Assembly: GCF_015999545.1 (NCBI RefSeq)
Contig: NZ_CP065546.1
Span: 186,001 to 250,000, forward strand
Reading direction: 5' to 3'
Length of the DNA stretch: 64,000 bases
Origin: Lysinibacillus sp. JNUCC-52
GTDB taxonomy: Bacteria; Bacillota; Bacilli; Bacillales_A; Planococcaceae
How positions within the stretch are numbered: position 1 is the first letter of the stretch; each line of letters starts with the position of its first letter. Under the pieces are notes generated by a model. The model did not search any database, had not been told where the DNA came from, and was given only the letters and a program-made list of their open reading frames with translations. The position numbers were made by a program, and so were the translations under genes. Below, piece by piece: positions 48,241 through 59,213 of the stretch.

Positions 48241-49659
48241 ATGTCCACACAACGTATAGAAAAAGATTTTTTAGGTGAACGAGTATTACCAGGAGAAGCT
48301 TATTATGGGATTCAAACGCTTCGTGCAACAGAAAACTTCCCGATTACAGGTTACACAATTCATCCAGCACTTATTAAAGCAATGGGAATAGTTAAGAAAG
48401 CTGCTGCGCTAGGTAATATGGAAGTACACCTATTATCAACAGAAATTGGAGAGGCAATTGTCAAGGCTGCACAAGAAGTCATCGATGGTCAATGGGATGC
48501 AGAGTTTCTAGTAGACCCAATCCAAGGTGGTGCAGGCACTTCTATTAATATGAATGCAAATGAAGTTATTGCGAACCGTGCACTTGAAATTTTAGGTAAA
48601 GCAAAAGGCGACTATCAAACGATTAGCCCAAACAGTCATGTTAATATGTCACAATCAACAAATGATGCCTTCCCAACAGCTATTCATATTGCTGTTTTAA
48701 ATTTGATAGATGAACTTCTTGTTACAATGGAAAACATGCAAGCTGTATTCCATCAAAAAGCAGAACAATTTGCACATGTCATTAAAATGGGACGTACGCA
48801 TTTACAAGATGCAGTACCGATTCGTTTAGGACAAGAGTTTGAAGCATATTGTCGTGTAATTAACCGTGATATTGTCCGTATTCGACAAACACGTCCAAAT
48901 TTATATGATGTAAACATGGGGGCAACTGCTGTTGGTACAGGGTTAAATGCTTTCCCAGATTATATAAAATCAGTAGACGAACATCTTGCTGAAATTTCTG
49001 GCTTGCCATTAAAAGGTGCTACACATTTAGTAGATGCTACACAAAATACAGATGCATATACTGAAGTGTCAGGTGCACTTAAAATTTGTATGATTAATAT
49101 GTCTAAAATCGCTAATGATTTACGATTGATGGCATCTGGTCCACGTGCAGGTTTAGGTGAAATTATATTACCAGCACGCCAACCAGGATCATCTATTATG
49201 CCTGGTAAAGTAAACCCTGTTATGCCAGAAGTGCTTAACCAAGTAGCATTCCAAGTAATTGGTAATGACCATACGATTTCTTTAGCATCTGAAGCTGGTC
49301 AATTAGAGTTAAACGTTATGGAGCCTGTTCTTGTCTTTAACTTAATTCAATCTATAAGCATTATGAATAATGTTTTCCGTGCATTTACTGAAAACTGCTT
49401 AAAAGATATTGAAGCAAATGAAGAGCGCATGAAGGAATATGTAGAAAAAAGTGTTGGTGTCCTTACTGCAGTGAACCCACATATTGGCTATGAAGTAGCA
49501 GCACGTCTTGCACGTGAAGCGATTCTTTCAGGACGTTCGATTCGTGAGCTTTGTATTGAATCAGGTGTTTTAACAAAAGAACAATTAGATTTAATTTTAG
49601 ATCCTTATGAAATGACACACCCAGGTATTGCTGGTTCTAGTATGATGAAATTAAAATAA
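48241..49659 (+). CDS. aspA: Aspartate ammonia-lyase
   Basis: 472 residues from ATG 48241 (aaaggag upstream). Converts aspartate to fumarate and ammonia. Fumarase/aspartase motifs: PNSHVNMSQSTNDAFPTAIH, GRTHLQDAVPIRLGQEFEAY and the signature loop GSSIMPGKVNPVMPE with the catalytic Ser. Early residues DFLGERVLPGEAYYGIQTLR are specific to aspartase rather than fumarase. Single gene with its own terminator. It could feed nitrogen metabolism together with the urease locus nearby. Confidence 0.92.
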   Translation: MSTQRIEKDFLGERVLPGEAYYGIQTLRATENFPITGYTIHPALIKAMGIVKKAAALGNMEVHLLSTEIGEAIVKAAQEVIDGQWDAEFLVDPIQGGAGTSINMNANEVIANRALEILGKAKGDYQTISPNSHVNMSQSTNDAFPTAIHIAVLNLIDELLVTMENMQAVFHQKAEQFAHVIKMGRTHLQDAVPIRLGQEFEAYCRVINRDIVRIRQTRPNLYDVNMGATAVGTGLNAFPDYIKSVDEHLAEISGLPLKGATHLVDATQNTDAYTEVSGALKICMINMSKIANDLRLMASGPRAGLGEIILPARQPGSSIMPGKVNPVMPEVLNQVAFQVIGNDHTISLASEAGQLELNVMEPVLVFNLIQSISIMNNVFRAFTENCLKDIEANEERMKEYVEKSVGVLTAVNPHIGYEVAARLAREAILSGRSIRELCIESGVLTKEQLDLILDPYEMTHPGIAGSSMMKLK

Positions 49660-49704
49660 TATTGTACGTCCTTTGCTATATGTATAATATGTATAGCGTT
49701 GATA

Positions 49705-49741
49705 GAAGGCATCAGGAGTGAACTCTTGATGCCTTTTCTTA
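49705..49741 (+). terminator. Terminator of aspA
   Basis: aaggcatcaggag (49706-49718) pairs with ctcttgatgcctt (49723-49735), T-rich tail. Confidence 0.8.
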
Positions 49742-49905
49742 TTGAAAGACATATTTTTAAATTTTTTTGAAAAAAGTCAGCGGAGTAAATTGTCCTCAGC
49801 TTTTTTTCATTTCTTAAATAAAAAGTAGGCGTTTTTCTGTGATTATTAGACTAAATCAACTATAATAATGGTATTATAGTAATATTATAGTTGGGGGAAT
49901 TTAGT

Positions 49906-51153
49906 ATGAGTTTGCGAAAAAAAAGCATTATCGGTTTTTCGGTATTAAATTTAATTATGATGGTTGTATTAATTATTGATTTGGCCAATTTAACATCTTT
50001 TGCTTGGCTTTCTACGATTTTAACAATCGTTGGTATTTCGATTACTTTATCTTATATGTTCTATGTCAAATATAAAGTAATTCTACCAATTAACCAATTA
50101 TCAAATGCTGCGAAAGCGATTACAATTGGGGAATTTGATTCAGTTACAATTGCTACAGATGACAAAAGTGAGATATCAGAGTTAGCTAAAGCCTTTCATG
50201 AGATGAAAGAACAACTTCGTACGATGACGCAAACAATTGCGAACAGCTCGACAGATTTATCTGCAAGTATTGAGGAACTTTCAGCAAGTACAAATGACAT
50301 TACGATTGCTGTAAAAGAGGTAGACCATCAAATGGAGAAGACGTCAACTGGATTAAAACAAGCTGCACAATCTGCTAATAATAGTGCTATTGCGATGCAG
50401 CACACGGTAGACGGCATTGAACGTATTACAACTGCAACACAAGGTGTTTACGACCATGCTAAAGAAGCAAATGATATCGCAGGAAACGGAGCAGAAATAT
50501 TGCATGTTGCGAAAAAACAAATGGAGTTTATATCTTCTTCCACAGATAAAACGAGTGGATTAATGCAACAGTTAACAAATAAAATGACAGATATTAAAGC
50601 AATGACAGAAATGATTACAACTATTACAGATCAAACGAATTTACTAGCTTTAAATGCTGCAATCGAAGCTGCACGAGCTGGTGAACATGGCAAAGGCTTT
50701 GCGGTAGTTGCAGAGGAAGTTCGTCATTTAGCAGAGCAATCTAAACATTCAGCTACTCAAATTGTTGATCTTGTAGTAGGCATTGAAAGCGATACGAAAC
50801 AAGTTGCTGTAGCTGTTGAGGAAGATTTAAAAAATGTCCAACAAGGTGTTTATGTTATTGATGAAGCAACAAAATCTTTTGGCAACATTTCAAATCATGT
50901 GAGCCAAATGACGAATCAACTCGAAGATATTTCGACTACTGCCAAACATTTATCGGGCAGTGCAAATGAGGTAGCCACATTAGTAACCAATATTGCTGGT
51001 GGTATGGATAAATTATCTCATTACACGGAAGCGGTGTTACAATCGATGGATGAGCAAACGGCATCTATGCAAGCAGTCAATCAAGTTTCACAGGAGTTAA
51101 CGATTCAGGCGGATGACTTGCAAAAGGTTACAAATCGATTTCAAGTAGTTTAA
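49906..51153 (+). CDS. Methyl-accepting chemotaxis protein without large sensor domain
   Basis: 415 residues from ATG 49906 (gggggaa upstream). Two membrane spans lie close together ([20 protein letters not shown] and [20 protein letters not shown]), leaving almost no outside part. A HAMP-type linker ([20 protein letters not shown]) follows, then the long signalling coiled coil with the hairpin tip [20 protein letters not shown] and [15 protein letters not shown]. It should act on CheW/CheA. Without a ligand domain it may sense the membrane or inside state. Monocistronic. Confidence 0.87.
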   Translation: MSLRKKSIIGFSVLNLIMMVVLIIDLANLTSFAWLSTILTIVGISITLSYMFYVKYKVILPINQLSNAAKAITIGEFDSVTIATDDKSEISELAKAFHEMKEQLRTMTQTIANSSTDLSASIEELSASTNDITIAVKEVDHQMEKTSTGLKQAAQSANNSAIAMQHTVDGIERITTATQGVYDHAKEANDIAGNGAEILHVAKKQMEFISSSTDKTSGLMQQLTNKMTDIKAMTEMITTITDQTNLLALNAAIEAARAGEHGKGFAVVAEEVRHLAEQSKHSATQIVDLVVGIESDTKQVAVAVEEDLKNVQQGVYVIDEATKSFGNISNHVSQMTNQLEDISTTAKHLSGSANEVATLVTNIAGGMDKLSHYTEAVLQSMDEQTASMQAVNQVSQELTIQADDLQKVTNRFQVV

Positions 51154-51251
51154 TGATTAGACGAGAAATTTTGCGTCAATAAATACTTCTTTAAAATAAA
51201 AATATAAGTTTTTTAATATAATTTTTTAAATGTTTCAAACACAGACATAGT

Positions 51252-51300
51252 AGGCTGTTTCACAAAAGTAATTTATTTTTGTGAAATAGTCTCTTTTTTT
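51252..51300 (+). terminator. Terminator after the chemotaxis gene
   Basis: ggctgtttcacaaaa (51252-51266) and ttttgtgaaatagtc (51277-51291) with a T-rich tail. Confidence 0.75.
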
Positions 51301-51596
51301 TACTTTTTATTCAGAAAACTTGTAAGTTGACAGACAAATAAAAATGTTGAATTTTTTAATATTGTTTCTTATAATAGACTAACTGTTACCTCTTCTAACA
51401 CACTTCAACTATTGCAACCCGCATTCGCCGGGTCAACATGTCACTTCTATAACCTTCGCAAATCCCAGCGAATTCATAACTTATATGAAAAAACAAACTG
51501 TAAGTAAAACTAAATTGTAAGAAAATTGAAAGCCCATATTTTATCTAGAATCATTATAGAAAGATAATTCTGAATTTTTGAAAGAGAGAGATTGGA
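51301..51596. other. Promoter region of the urease operon
   Basis: About 295 AT-rich bases without a gene. A GC-richer stretch (attgcaacccgcattcgccg, from about 51412) stands out but has no known match. No GlnR/TnrA box (TGTNA-N7-TNACA) was found, and no promoter could be assigned with confidence. Confidence 0.3.
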
Positions 51597-51899
51597 TTGA
51601 AGCTATCACAAGTAGAACAAGAAAAATTACTCCTCCATGTGGCAGGAGAACTTGCGCTGAAAAGAAAAGCGCGTGGATTAAAGCTGAATTATCCAGAGGC
51701 TGTAGCACTTATAAGTAGTTACATTATGGAAGGTGCTCGAGATGGAAAAACCGTTGCTCAATTAATGAGTGATGCAAAACATGTTCTAACGGCAGAAGAT
51801 GTTATGGAGGGTGTTGGCGACATGATTTCCGATGTACAAGTAGAGTGTACTTTCCCAGACGGAACAAAGCTTGTTACTGTACACCGTCCTATTCAGTAA
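51597..51899 (+). CDS. ureA: Urease gamma subunit
   Basis: 100 residues from TTG 51597 (agagagattgga upstream). It opens [20 protein letters not shown] and has the family signatures [20 protein letters not shown] and [20 protein letters not shown]. It is the small structural subunit of the urease trimer of trimers in the cytoplasm. First of seven genes, 14 bases before ureB. Confidence 0.95.
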   Translation: MKLSQVEQEKLLLHVAGELALKRKARGLKLNYPEAVALISSYIMEGARDGKTVAQLMSDAKHVLTAEDVMEGVGDMISDVQVECTFPDGTKLVTVHRPIQ

Positions 51900-51913
51900 A
51901 GGAGGAATTGATA

Positions 51914-52282
51914 ATGATTCCTGGAGAAATCAGACCAAAAAATGATGTTATCGAAATTAATGTAGGTAGAGCAACAAAAAAAGTACTCGTTGCGAACACA
52001 GGAGATCGCCCGATTCAAGTAGGCTCCCATTTTCATTTTATCGAAGTCAATAGATTTCTAGAGTTCAATCGACAAGATGCCATCGGAATGCATCTTAACA
52101 TTCCATCAGGTACAGCAGTTCGATTTGAACCTGGTGAAGAAAAGGAAGTAGAGCTTGTCGAGTTTGGGGGCAAACAACATGTTTTTGGATTAAATATGCT
52201 AACAGAAGGCTCTACTCATCATAAGGATGAAATATTAGATAAGGCAATTGAAGGTGGCTTTAAAGGAGCGGAAGACAAATGA
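51914..52282 (+). CDS. ureB: Urease beta subunit
   Basis: 122 residues from ATG 51914 (aaaggagg upstream). Signatures [39 protein letters not shown] and [20 protein letters not shown] are those of the beta subunit. The C-terminus extends by about 15 charged residues ([13 protein letters not shown]). It overlaps the ureC start (ATGA). Confidence 0.95.
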   Translation: MIPGEIRPKNDVIEINVGRATKKVLVANTGDRPIQVGSHFHFIEVNRFLEFNRQDAIGMHLNIPSGTAVRFEPGEEKEVELVEFGGKQHVFGLNMLTEGSTHHKDEILDKAIEGGFKGAEDK

Positions 52283-53994
52283 AAGTAACACATGAAGCTT
52301 ACGCGAAAATGTTTGGTCCAACAGTCGGAGATAAAGTTCGCTTGGCCGATACAGATTTGTGGATTGAAATCGAGAAGGACTATACAACATATGGAGATGA
52401 AGGCGTATTTGGTGGTGGTAAATCATTACGTGTCTCGATGGGACAAAACGGTAAGAATACGCGAAATGAAGGTGTGCTTGACACTGTTATAACGAATGTC
52501 ATGATCATTGATTATACTGGAATTGTAAAAGCGGATATCGGTATAAAAGATGGACGTATTATAGGCATTGGTAAAGCAGGAAATCCGAATAGCATGGACG
52601 GGGTCGACCAAGATATGATCATTGGCGTTGGTACAGAGGTCTATGCAGGGGAAGGTTTAATTGCAACGGCTGGAGCAATTGACACACATATCCATTTTAT
52701 TAGTCCAGATCAAGTAGAAACAGCATTATTAGCGGGAACAACAACGTTTATTGGTGGAGGTACAGGACCTGCAGCTGGTTCGAAAGCGACAAGCTTAACT
52801 GCTGGCGAATGGCATTTACATCGTATGTTACAAGCTGTTGAAGGTTTTCCAATAAATGTTGGTTTACTTGGGAAAGGGAGTGCATCTGATCCAGAGCCAA
52901 TTATTGAGCAAGTTCGTGCGGGTGCGATTGGTATGAAAATACATGAAGACTGGGGAGCAACACCTGCTGCGTTAAACCAGAGCTTAATGGTTGCTGACGA
53001 CTATGATATTCAAGTGGCATTACATTCAGATACTTTGAATGAGGCTGGATTTGTAGAAGATACGATTAATGCAATTGATGGTCGTGTAATTCACATTTTC
53101 CATACGGAAGGGGCGGGTGGTGGCCATGCCCCAGACCAATTAGTGATGGCATCATTACCGAATATATTGCCAGCATCTACAAATCCTACAAAACCGTTTA
53201 CAACAAATACGATTGATGAGCATTTAGATATGTTAATGGTTTGTCATCATTTAAAGCATGACGTACCAGAGGACGTGGCGTTTGCCGATTCTCGTATTCG
53301 ACCAGAAACGATTGCTGCAGAAGATATTATGCAAGATTTAGGGATTTTAAGTATTATGTCCTCCGATTCACAAGCAATGGGTCGTGTTGGTGAAGTGACA
53401 ATACGAACATTTCAAACGGCAGACAAAATGAAAAAACAGCGAGGTCCTTTACCGCAAGATGAAGGGAAAGATCACGATAATTATCGCGTTAAGCGTTATA
53501 TGGCTAAGCTCAATATTAACCCAGCGATTGCGCATGGAATTAGCCATGAAGTAGGCTCATTGGAAGAAGGAAAGCTAGCGGATATCGTGCTTTGGGATCC
53601 AGCGTTCTTTGGCGTAAAAGCGGAAGTGGTCATAAAAAGTGGTATTGCAGTTTACGGTATTACAGGTGATCCGAATGCGTCCATTCCGACACCGCAGCCG
53701 ATGAAAGGACGTCGGACGTTTGGCTTCTATGGACAAGGCCCTCAAAATTGTGGCATGACATTTTTACCGAGCATTGCTGTAGAAGAGGGTTTACCAGAAA
53801 AATTAGGTTTAAAACGTATGATAGGAACAGTGAAGAATTGCCGAAATATTAGTAAAGCTGATATGAAGCTTAATAGTGCTACACCGAAAATTGATGTGAA
53901 TCCTGAAACATATGAAGTAAAAATTGATGGTGAGCTAGCTACATGTGAGCCAGTGGATGTATTGCCAATGGCACAACGATATTTCTTATTCTAA
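52279..53994 (+). CDS. ureC: Urease alpha (catalytic) subunit
   Basis: 571 residues from ATG 52279. It splits urea to ammonia and carbamate at a two-nickel site. All ligands are visible: His-x-His in [10 protein letters not shown], carbamylated Lys in [14 protein letters not shown], His in [14 protein letters not shown] and [15 protein letters not shown], flap Cys-His in [14 protein letters not shown], and Asp in [15 protein letters not shown]. Length matches the bacterial norm. With ureA and ureB it forms the enzyme; the four accessory genes follow. Confidence 0.97.
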   Translation: MKVTHEAYAKMFGPTVGDKVRLADTDLWIEIEKDYTTYGDEGVFGGGKSLRVSMGQNGKNTRNEGVLDTVITNVMIIDYTGIVKADIGIKDGRIIGIGKAGNPNSMDGVDQDMIIGVGTEVYAGEGLIATAGAIDTHIHFISPDQVETALLAGTTTFIGGGTGPAAGSKATSLTAGEWHLHRMLQAVEGFPINVGLLGKGSASDPEPIIEQVRAGAIGMKIHEDWGATPAALNQSLMVADDYDIQVALHSDTLNEAGFVEDTINAIDGRVIHIFHTEGAGGGHAPDQLVMASLPNILPASTNPTKPFTTNTIDEHLDMLMVCHHLKHDVPEDVAFADSRIRPETIAAEDIMQDLGILSIMSSDSQAMGRVGEVTIRTFQTADKMKKQRGPLPQDEGKDHDNYRVKRYMAKLNINPAIAHGISHEVGSLEEGKLADIVLWDPAFFGVKAEVVIKSGIAVYGITGDPNASIPTPQPMKGRRTFGFYGQGPQNCGMTFLPSIAVEEGLPEKLGLKRMIGTVKNCRNISKADMKLNSATPKIDVNPETYEVKIDGELATCEPVDVLPMAQRYFLF

Positions 53995-54063
53995 AAGAAA
54001 AATAGAGAGTGTGTAACAGTATCAGAGGAACAGTAAAAAATTCGATGACGAGGAGCAACATAA

Positions 54064-54510
54064 ATGTTAATTGAAAAAATTATCGGCAATATTGCCAACG
54101 AAGAAGAGCATGCACATAAAGCGACTGAGTGGATTGAGCTTGAGTGGGAAGAATTAAGCAAACGTATTCTTCGAACAGAAACTGATAAAGGCACGGATAT
54201 TGCTTTACGTTTAGAGGGTGACGAGCCACTACAATATGGTGACTTATTATTTGAGGATGATAGCCGTCGCATTGCGATTCGTACAAAGCTCGAACCAGTT
54301 ATCGTCATTTCACCGAAAGATATGTATGAAATGGGGAAATCTGCATTTGAATTAGGCAATCGCCATACACCTTGCTTAATTGAACAGAATGAAATCATCG
54401 TACGAGCTGATCATACGATTAACCCATTATTAGATGAAATAGGAGTGAACTATGAAACGACAGAACGACGATTTAAACAACCGTTTAAATACCGCGGACA
54501 CGCTCACTAA
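54064..54510 (+). CDS. ureE: Urease accessory protein UreE
   Basis: 148 residues from ATG 54064 (gaggagc upstream), 69 bases after ureC. It carries nickel to the apo-urease complex. The N-terminal domain ([20 protein letters not shown]) and the metal-binding C-terminal half with [10 protein letters not shown] are typical, the Gly-Asn-Arg-His motif binding nickel. The tail is short (RGHAH) instead of the long His run of some species. It overlaps ureF by 59 bases. Confidence 0.9.
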   Translation: MLIEKIIGNIANEEEHAHKATEWIELEWEELSKRILRTETDKGTDIALRLEGDEPLQYGDLLFEDDSRRIAIRTKLEPVIVISPKDMYEMGKSAFELGNRHTPCLIEQNEIIVRADHTINPLLDEIGVNYETTERRFKQPFKYRGHAH

Positions 54511-55192
54511 TTTTTCGTTATTGCGTCTATTACAAATTCATGATTCTGCATTTCCAATAGGCTCGTATACCCATTCATATGGGATGGAAACGTATATTCA
54601 AGAAGATGTTATTCGCACAAAGGAACAATTAATAGATTATTGCCAAGCGTATATATTTCATAATTTAGTGCATGGTGACGCCTTAATTATTCAGGATGCG
54701 TTTCATGCAGCAAAAGTACACGATGTTGCTCGTCTAATAGAACTTGACGAACTTTGTGGGGCTATCAAGCTAGCTAAAGAATCGAGAGATGCTAGTGTCA
54801 ACGTCGGCAAGCAATTTATACGAACAGTGGCACCACTTATGGACAGCCCCTTATTATTGCAATGGCAAGAAAAGTTAGCAGAAGATAAGGTGCAAGGTCA
54901 TTACGCTGTACTTTATGCAATTTATAGTGAAGCACTCGGTGTAGATGTCTATCATGCAGTGATGACATATATGTATGCCTCCATTAGCGGATTAGTACAA
55001 AATGCTGTACGCGCTGTGCCGTTTGGTCAAAATACAGGTGTACAAGCATTAAATAAACTGCTTGTCTCTATTGAGGAAGCAGCGGAAAAGGTCATGACAT
55101 TAACGATAGATGACCTATCCAATAATGCTTTAAGTATTGAACTAGCATCGATGAAGCATGAATTTTTATTTTCAAGATTATTTATTTCATAG
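54452..55192 (+). CDS. ureF: Urease accessory protein UreF
   Basis: 246 residues from ATG 54452 (aggagtga upstream), inside the end of ureE. Helical GTPase-partner protein: [20 protein letters not shown] with the family motif HDSxFPxGxxxHSxGxE, and GALIKLAKES-like and ALIIQDAFH segments. It works with UreD and UreG as a scaffold to load nickel. Confidence 0.92.
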   Translation: MKRQNDDLNNRLNTADTLTNFSLLRLLQIHDSAFPIGSYTHSYGMETYIQEDVIRTKEQLIDYCQAYIFHNLVHGDALIIQDAFHAAKVHDVARLIELDELCGAIKLAKESRDASVNVGKQFIRTVAPLMDSPLLLQWQEKLAEDKVQGHYAVLYAIYSEALGVDVYHAVMTYMYASISGLVQNAVRAVPFGQNTGVQALNKLLVSIEEAAEKVMTLTIDDLSNNALSIELASMKHEFLFSRLFIS

Positions 55193-55209
55193 AAAGAGAG
55201 TGGATATAA

Positions 55210-55839
55210 ATGACTCCAATTCGAATTGGTATCGGAGGCCCAGTTGGCTCTGGGAAAACATCTTTAGTAGATCAATTAACACGTGCAATGCATGAAAAAT
55301 ATAACGTGGCGGTAATCACGAATGATATATATACAAGGGAGGATGCCCAGTATTTAATTACTAATGGTGTTCTAGAAGAGGATCGTATTGTCGGAGTGGA
55401 AACAGGTGGTTGCCCGCATACAGCGATTCGCGAAGATGCATCGATGAATTTTTCTGCCATTGATGACTTGAACAAACGCTTTGAAGATTTAGATATTATT
55501 TTCATTGAAAGTGGTGGGGATAATTTATCGGCTACATTTAGTCCAGAACTTGTTCATGGCTATATTTATGTAATTGATGTTGCAGAGGGACAAGATATTC
55601 CTCGTAAAGGTGGACCTGCATTAACACGTTCGGATTTACTGTTAATTAATAAAACGTCATTGGCACCTCATGTTGGTGTTGATCTTGAGATTATGGATCA
55701 GGATGTGAAAAAAATGCGTGCTGGACGACCATATATTTTTGCAGATGTACGTTCACAAACTAATGTCGATAAGGTCGTTGAATGGATTCAGCATCACATG
55801 TTACTTGAAGGCGCCGAAGCAGTTGACGTGAATGCTTAA
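55210..55839 (+). CDS. ureG: Urease accessory GTPase UreG
   Basis: 209 residues from ATG 55210 (gaaagaga upstream). P-loop [15 protein letters not shown], metal-sensing [18 protein letters not shown] (Cys-Pro-His), [16 protein letters not shown] and the guanine motif [11 protein letters not shown]. It provides GTP-driven nickel insertion. It overlaps ureD by 8 bases. Confidence 0.96.
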   Translation: MTPIRIGIGGPVGSGKTSLVDQLTRAMHEKYNVAVITNDIYTREDAQYLITNGVLEEDRIVGVETGGCPHTAIREDASMNFSAIDDLNKRFEDLDIIFIESGGDNLSATFSPELVHGYIYVIDVAEGQDIPRKGGPALTRSDLLLINKTSLAPHVGVDLEIMDQDVKKMRAGRPYIFADVRSQTNVDKVVEWIQHHMLLEGAEAVDVNA

Positions 55840-56638
55840 TCAAGGAAAAGTAAATCATTACGGTAAATTAGAGATGGCATTTGAGCTGAGAAGGGGCTTT
55901 ACACGACTAGTTCATGTGTATCAGCAACCGCCATTAAAGGCAAGTAGAGAGTTATACACAGCGAATCAGTCAACTGCTACCGTTTTTATAATGGAATCTT
56001 CTGGTGGTATGGTAGCGGGTGATCGAAATGACATCTCGGTAAAACTTGCGCCTGAAAGCCAAGTGAAATTACAACAACAATCTGCTCTAAAAATTTATCC
56101 TTCTCACACAGGTGAGCCATGCATACAGGAAATTACGGTGGAATTAGCAGAAGGTGCACGATTAGAATGGCTACCTGAAGTAACTATTCCTTTTGAACGA
56201 GCGAAATTCCAAGTGAATACAACGATTCGTATGACAGAAAGCTCTACATTAATATGGGGTGAAATAATTGCCCCAGGTAGAGAAATGCGAGGAGAACTCT
56301 TTGATTATCAATCTTTCCAATCAAAATACAAAATATTTGTTGAGGAAGCGCTCATTGCATTTGATTCGTTCCTGTTTAAACCACAGGAAATGAACCTTTC
56401 TACAATTGGTTTGCTGGAGAAGGCACGTTATATCGGCTCTTTATGGATAGTGTCTCCAAAAGTTGAGCAGCTCAATATTCGAGATTTGCAGGAAATGATT
56501 CAACAAGAAAGCTTGATTCAGGCAAGTGTTACAAAACTAACAGATCATGCAATCCATTGTAGATGGCTTTCACAAGAGCAGCGAACACTTCACAAAGAAA
56601 TCAATCGCATGTTTGAACATGTTGCATCACTGCTTTAA
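55832..56638 (+). CDS. ureD: Urease accessory protein UreD (UreH)
   Basis: 268 residues from ATG 55832. Beta-rich protein that binds apo-urease: [40 protein letters not shown] and [10 protein letters not shown] are family motifs (the usual G-G-x-x-G-D). Last of the ure block; a lipoprotein gene of a nickel/peptide transporter starts 30 bases later, so the operon probably continues. Confidence 0.92.
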   Translation: MLNQGKVNHYGKLEMAFELRRGFTRLVHVYQQPPLKASRELYTANQSTATVFIMESSGGMVAGDRNDISVKLAPESQVKLQQQSALKIYPSHTGEPCIQEITVELAEGARLEWLPEVTIPFERAKFQVNTTIRMTESSTLIWGEIIAPGREMRGELFDYQSFQSKYKIFVEEALIAFDSFLFKPQEMNLSTIGLLEKARYIGSLWIVSPKVEQLNIRDLQEMIQQESLIQASVTKLTDHAIHCRWLSQEQRTLHKEINRMFEHVASLL

Positions 56639-56668
56639 ATTTCTGAGGTAAATGAAGGAGATAGAGAA

Positions 56669-58255
56669 TTGAAAAAGTTTTCAGTAGTTATTTTATTATT
56701 CATACTTAGTCTTGCGGGCTGTAGTAATGTGTCTAGTCAAGGCGAGGGAAAACAGCCATCCGCTGCTTCCTCCTCAAAGGCTAATGAGCTTATTTATGCA
56801 TCAGAATCCGAATTTGCGGGGTTAAATCCTATTTTAGAGGAAACGAATTTAGATGCATTACTTTTTAGAGGTCTTATGCGCTTTGATGAACATAATGCTC
56901 CAGTAAATGACATAGCAAAAAGCGTTGACATATCAGATGACCTGTTGACATATACGATTTTGATTCGTGATGACGTGACATTTCATGATGGACAAAAATT
57001 AACAGTAGACGATGTTATGTTTACTATTGATAGCATTCTTGATGATGCAAATGGGTCTTATTTAAAGTCTGATTTCATCCATGTCCAAGCGATGAAAAAA
57101 GTAAATGATACTACAATGACAATTCAATTGGATGAACCATTTACACCAATGTTAGATAAATTAACAGTGCCAATTTTGCCAAAGCATGTCTTTGAAGGAC
57201 AAGACATGAGAACGGCTACGTTTAACCAAGAACCAATTGGTGCTGGCCCATACATGTTTGAAAAATGGGATAAAGGGACAAGTCTAACGCTTCAAGCGTA
57301 CACTTCTTTCTTCGGAACAAAGGCATCTATTGAAAAAGTTATTTTTAAATTTATTCCAGATAGTAATGTTCGTGCATTGCAGCTGAAATCTGGCGAGTTA
57401 GATATTGCGTTACTGGATCCGAATCAGGTTGAAGAGCTTTCGAAAGTAGAACAATTAAAAATGTACGAAGTAGAATCAGCCGATTATCGTGGCGTGTTAT
57501 TTAATATGAACTATCCACTTTGGCAAGAAGTCGATGTTCGAAAAGCGATGAGCTATGCGACAGATCGAACAGGCATAGTTAAAGGCATCCTACATGGGTA
57601 TGGGACAGAAGCTTATTCGCCACTTCAAAAGCATGCCTATGTAAACGAAAATATTGAACATTATACTTATGATGTAAAGAAAGCAAATGAATTGTTAGAA
57701 AAATCGGGATGGATATTAGCAGACGATGGGTTCCGCTACAAGGACGGTAATAAGCTTGCCTTTACCATTACGGCACCAATTACAGATTCTGTGCGTGTCA
57801 ATATGGCGAATTATGTCGCTCAAGGCTATAAGGAAATTGGGGCAGAGGTAGAAGTAGCGGCACTTGATTGGAGCAATATCGTGATTGAAGAAACGGAAGC
57901 GTTTATGGTGGGATGGGGTAGCCCATATGATGCGGACCACCATACGTATAGTTTATTCTATTCGGGTGAATCGAGCGTAACAAGTGCGGGCTACAATTAT
58001 GGAAGCTATGCCAATGCAAAAGTAGATGCTTTGCTTGATGAAGGACGAACAACTGTCGATCCTGAAAAACGCAAGGAAGTCTATATGGCATTACAAGAGG
58101 AGCTAGCAGAAGATCCACCGTTCGCTTATTTTGCCTATGTTGATGCTGTTTATGGCATTAATAAAAATATTAGTGGTGTGAAAGAGCGTATTTTAGGTCA
58201 TCACGGTGCTGGCTTCTTATGGAATGTCGAGGAGTGGAAATGGAATGATCGCTAA
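56669..58255 (+). CDS. Nickel/peptide ABC transporter substrate-binding lipoprotein (NikA-like)
   Basis: 528 residues from TTG 56669 (gaaggagat upstream). Signal peptide with lipobox: ILLFILSLAGC, so it is lipid-anchored outside. The body is a cluster C solute-binding protein: SESEFAGLNPILEETNLDAL, ISDDLLTYTILIRDDVTFHD, PNQVEELSKVEQLKMYEVES. In the same transcription direction right after ureD and before four permease/ATPase genes, it most likely binds nickel (free or chelated) for urease. Oligopeptide binding cannot be excluded from sequence alone. Confidence 0.83.
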   Translation: MKKFSVVILLFILSLAGCSNVSSQGEGKQPSAASSSKANELIYASESEFAGLNPILEETNLDALLFRGLMRFDEHNAPVNDIAKSVDISDDLLTYTILIRDDVTFHDGQKLTVDDVMFTIDSILDDANGSYLKSDFIHVQAMKKVNDTTMTIQLDEPFTPMLDKLTVPILPKHVFEGQDMRTATFNQEPIGAGPYMFEKWDKGTSLTLQAYTSFFGTKASIEKVIFKFIPDSNVRALQLKSGELDIALLDPNQVEELSKVEQLKMYEVESADYRGVLFNMNYPLWQEVDVRKAMSYATDRTGIVKGILHGYGTEAYSPLQKHAYVNENIEHYTYDVKKANELLEKSGWILADDGFRYKDGNKLAFTITAPITDSVRVNMANYVAQGYKEIGAEVEVAALDWSNIVIEETEAFMVGWGSPYDADHHTYSLFYSGESSVTSAGYNYGSYANAKVDALLDEGRTTVDPEKRKEVYMALQEELAEDPPFAYFAYVDAVYGINKNISGVKERILGHHGAGFLWNVEEWKWNDR

Positions 58256-59213
58256 GTGGATCGGGAAGCGAGTGATAATGGGGACAATTGTCCTCATTAT
58301 CGTGAGCTTCCTCTCTTTTTTCATTATGCATGCTGCACCTGGCAATCCTGCTGCTGCTTATTATGGAGGCAATGCTCAAACATTAACAGTAGCTGAGCAA
58401 CAACGAATTGAAAAAGCGTTTGGCTTAGATAGGCCAGTGCTTCTACAATATGGTACTTGGTTAGGCGAAGCGGTAAAAGGAAATTTAGGCTATTCTGCCA
58501 AAGAGGGAAGACCCGTCATAGCGATTTTATTAGAAAGGTTACCTAACACATTACAGCTAGTGGCGCTCACATTATTTGTCGTTACAATTGTCTCTACTTG
58601 GCTAGGTTTACGGGCAGGAATGAAGGAAGGTTCTTTATTGGATAGAGGATTATCCATCTTTAGTATAGCAAGCTCTGCGATTCCTCCTTTTTGGCTAGGT
58701 ATTGTCTGTATAATAATTTTTTCGGTACAGCTTGGTTGGTTTCCTTCTTCAGGTATGAATGATGTGCGTGGTAATGGAGGTTGGCTTGATCGTTTAAACC
58801 ATATGGTGCTTCCACTAATTGTTTTAGTATTTTCTCATGTGGGCATATTCGCACGCTTTTTACAGGACAGTGTTAAGGCAGAGAATCGTAGTTATTATGT
58901 ACAAGTTGCGCGTGCAAATGGCGTTCCAGACCGACAAATAAGAAAACTCATACTACGGAATTCTGTTATTCCGTATATCAATTATATTGGTGTGACGATT
59001 CCTTCATTCTTTGGTGGTTCCATAGTAGTTGAAACACTTTTTGGCTGGTCAGGATTAGGCTCATTGCTTGTGAAATCCGTTATGGTTAAGGATTTTCCTG
59101 TACTTATGGGAGCCATTCTGATTATTGGTGTTGTGGTGGTCATTTGCTTATTTGTAATCGACGTTTTAATGATTTGCATCAACCCAAGATTGAGAAGAGG
59201 AAAATTAGTATGA
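58245..59213 (+). CDS. ABC transporter permease (NikB-like)
   Basis: 322 residues from ATG 58245 (gaggagtgg at 58229), overlapping the previous stop. Membrane protein with an N-terminal span (TIVLIIVSFLSFFIMHAAPG) and the Opp/Nik permease motif FARFLQDSVKAENRSYYVQV...ARANGVPDRQIRKLILRNS (the EAA loop that touches the ATPase). About six spans. It pairs with the next permease to form the channel for nickel or peptides. Confidence 0.86.
   Translation: MIAKWIGKRVIMGTIVLIIVSFLSFFIMHAAPGNPAAAYYGGNAQTLTVAEQQRIEKAFGLDRPVLLQYGTWLGEAVKGNLGYSAKEGRPVIAILLERLPNTLQLVALTLFVVTIVSTWLGLRAGMKEGSLLDRGLSIFSIASSAIPPFWLGIVCIIIFSVQLGWFPSSGMNDVRGNGGWLDRLNHMVLPLIVLVFSHVGIFARFLQDSVKAENRSYYVQVARANGVPDRQIRKLILRNSVIPYINYIGVTIPSFFGGSIVVETLFGWSGLGSLLVKSVMVKDFPVLMGAILIIGVVVVICLFVIDVLMICINPRLRRGKLV

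Noticed and set aside
51301-51596. Nitrogen-regulator (GlnR/TnrA) box before urease
   Set aside because: Several tgtaa strings are present, but none has the partner half-site at the required spacing.
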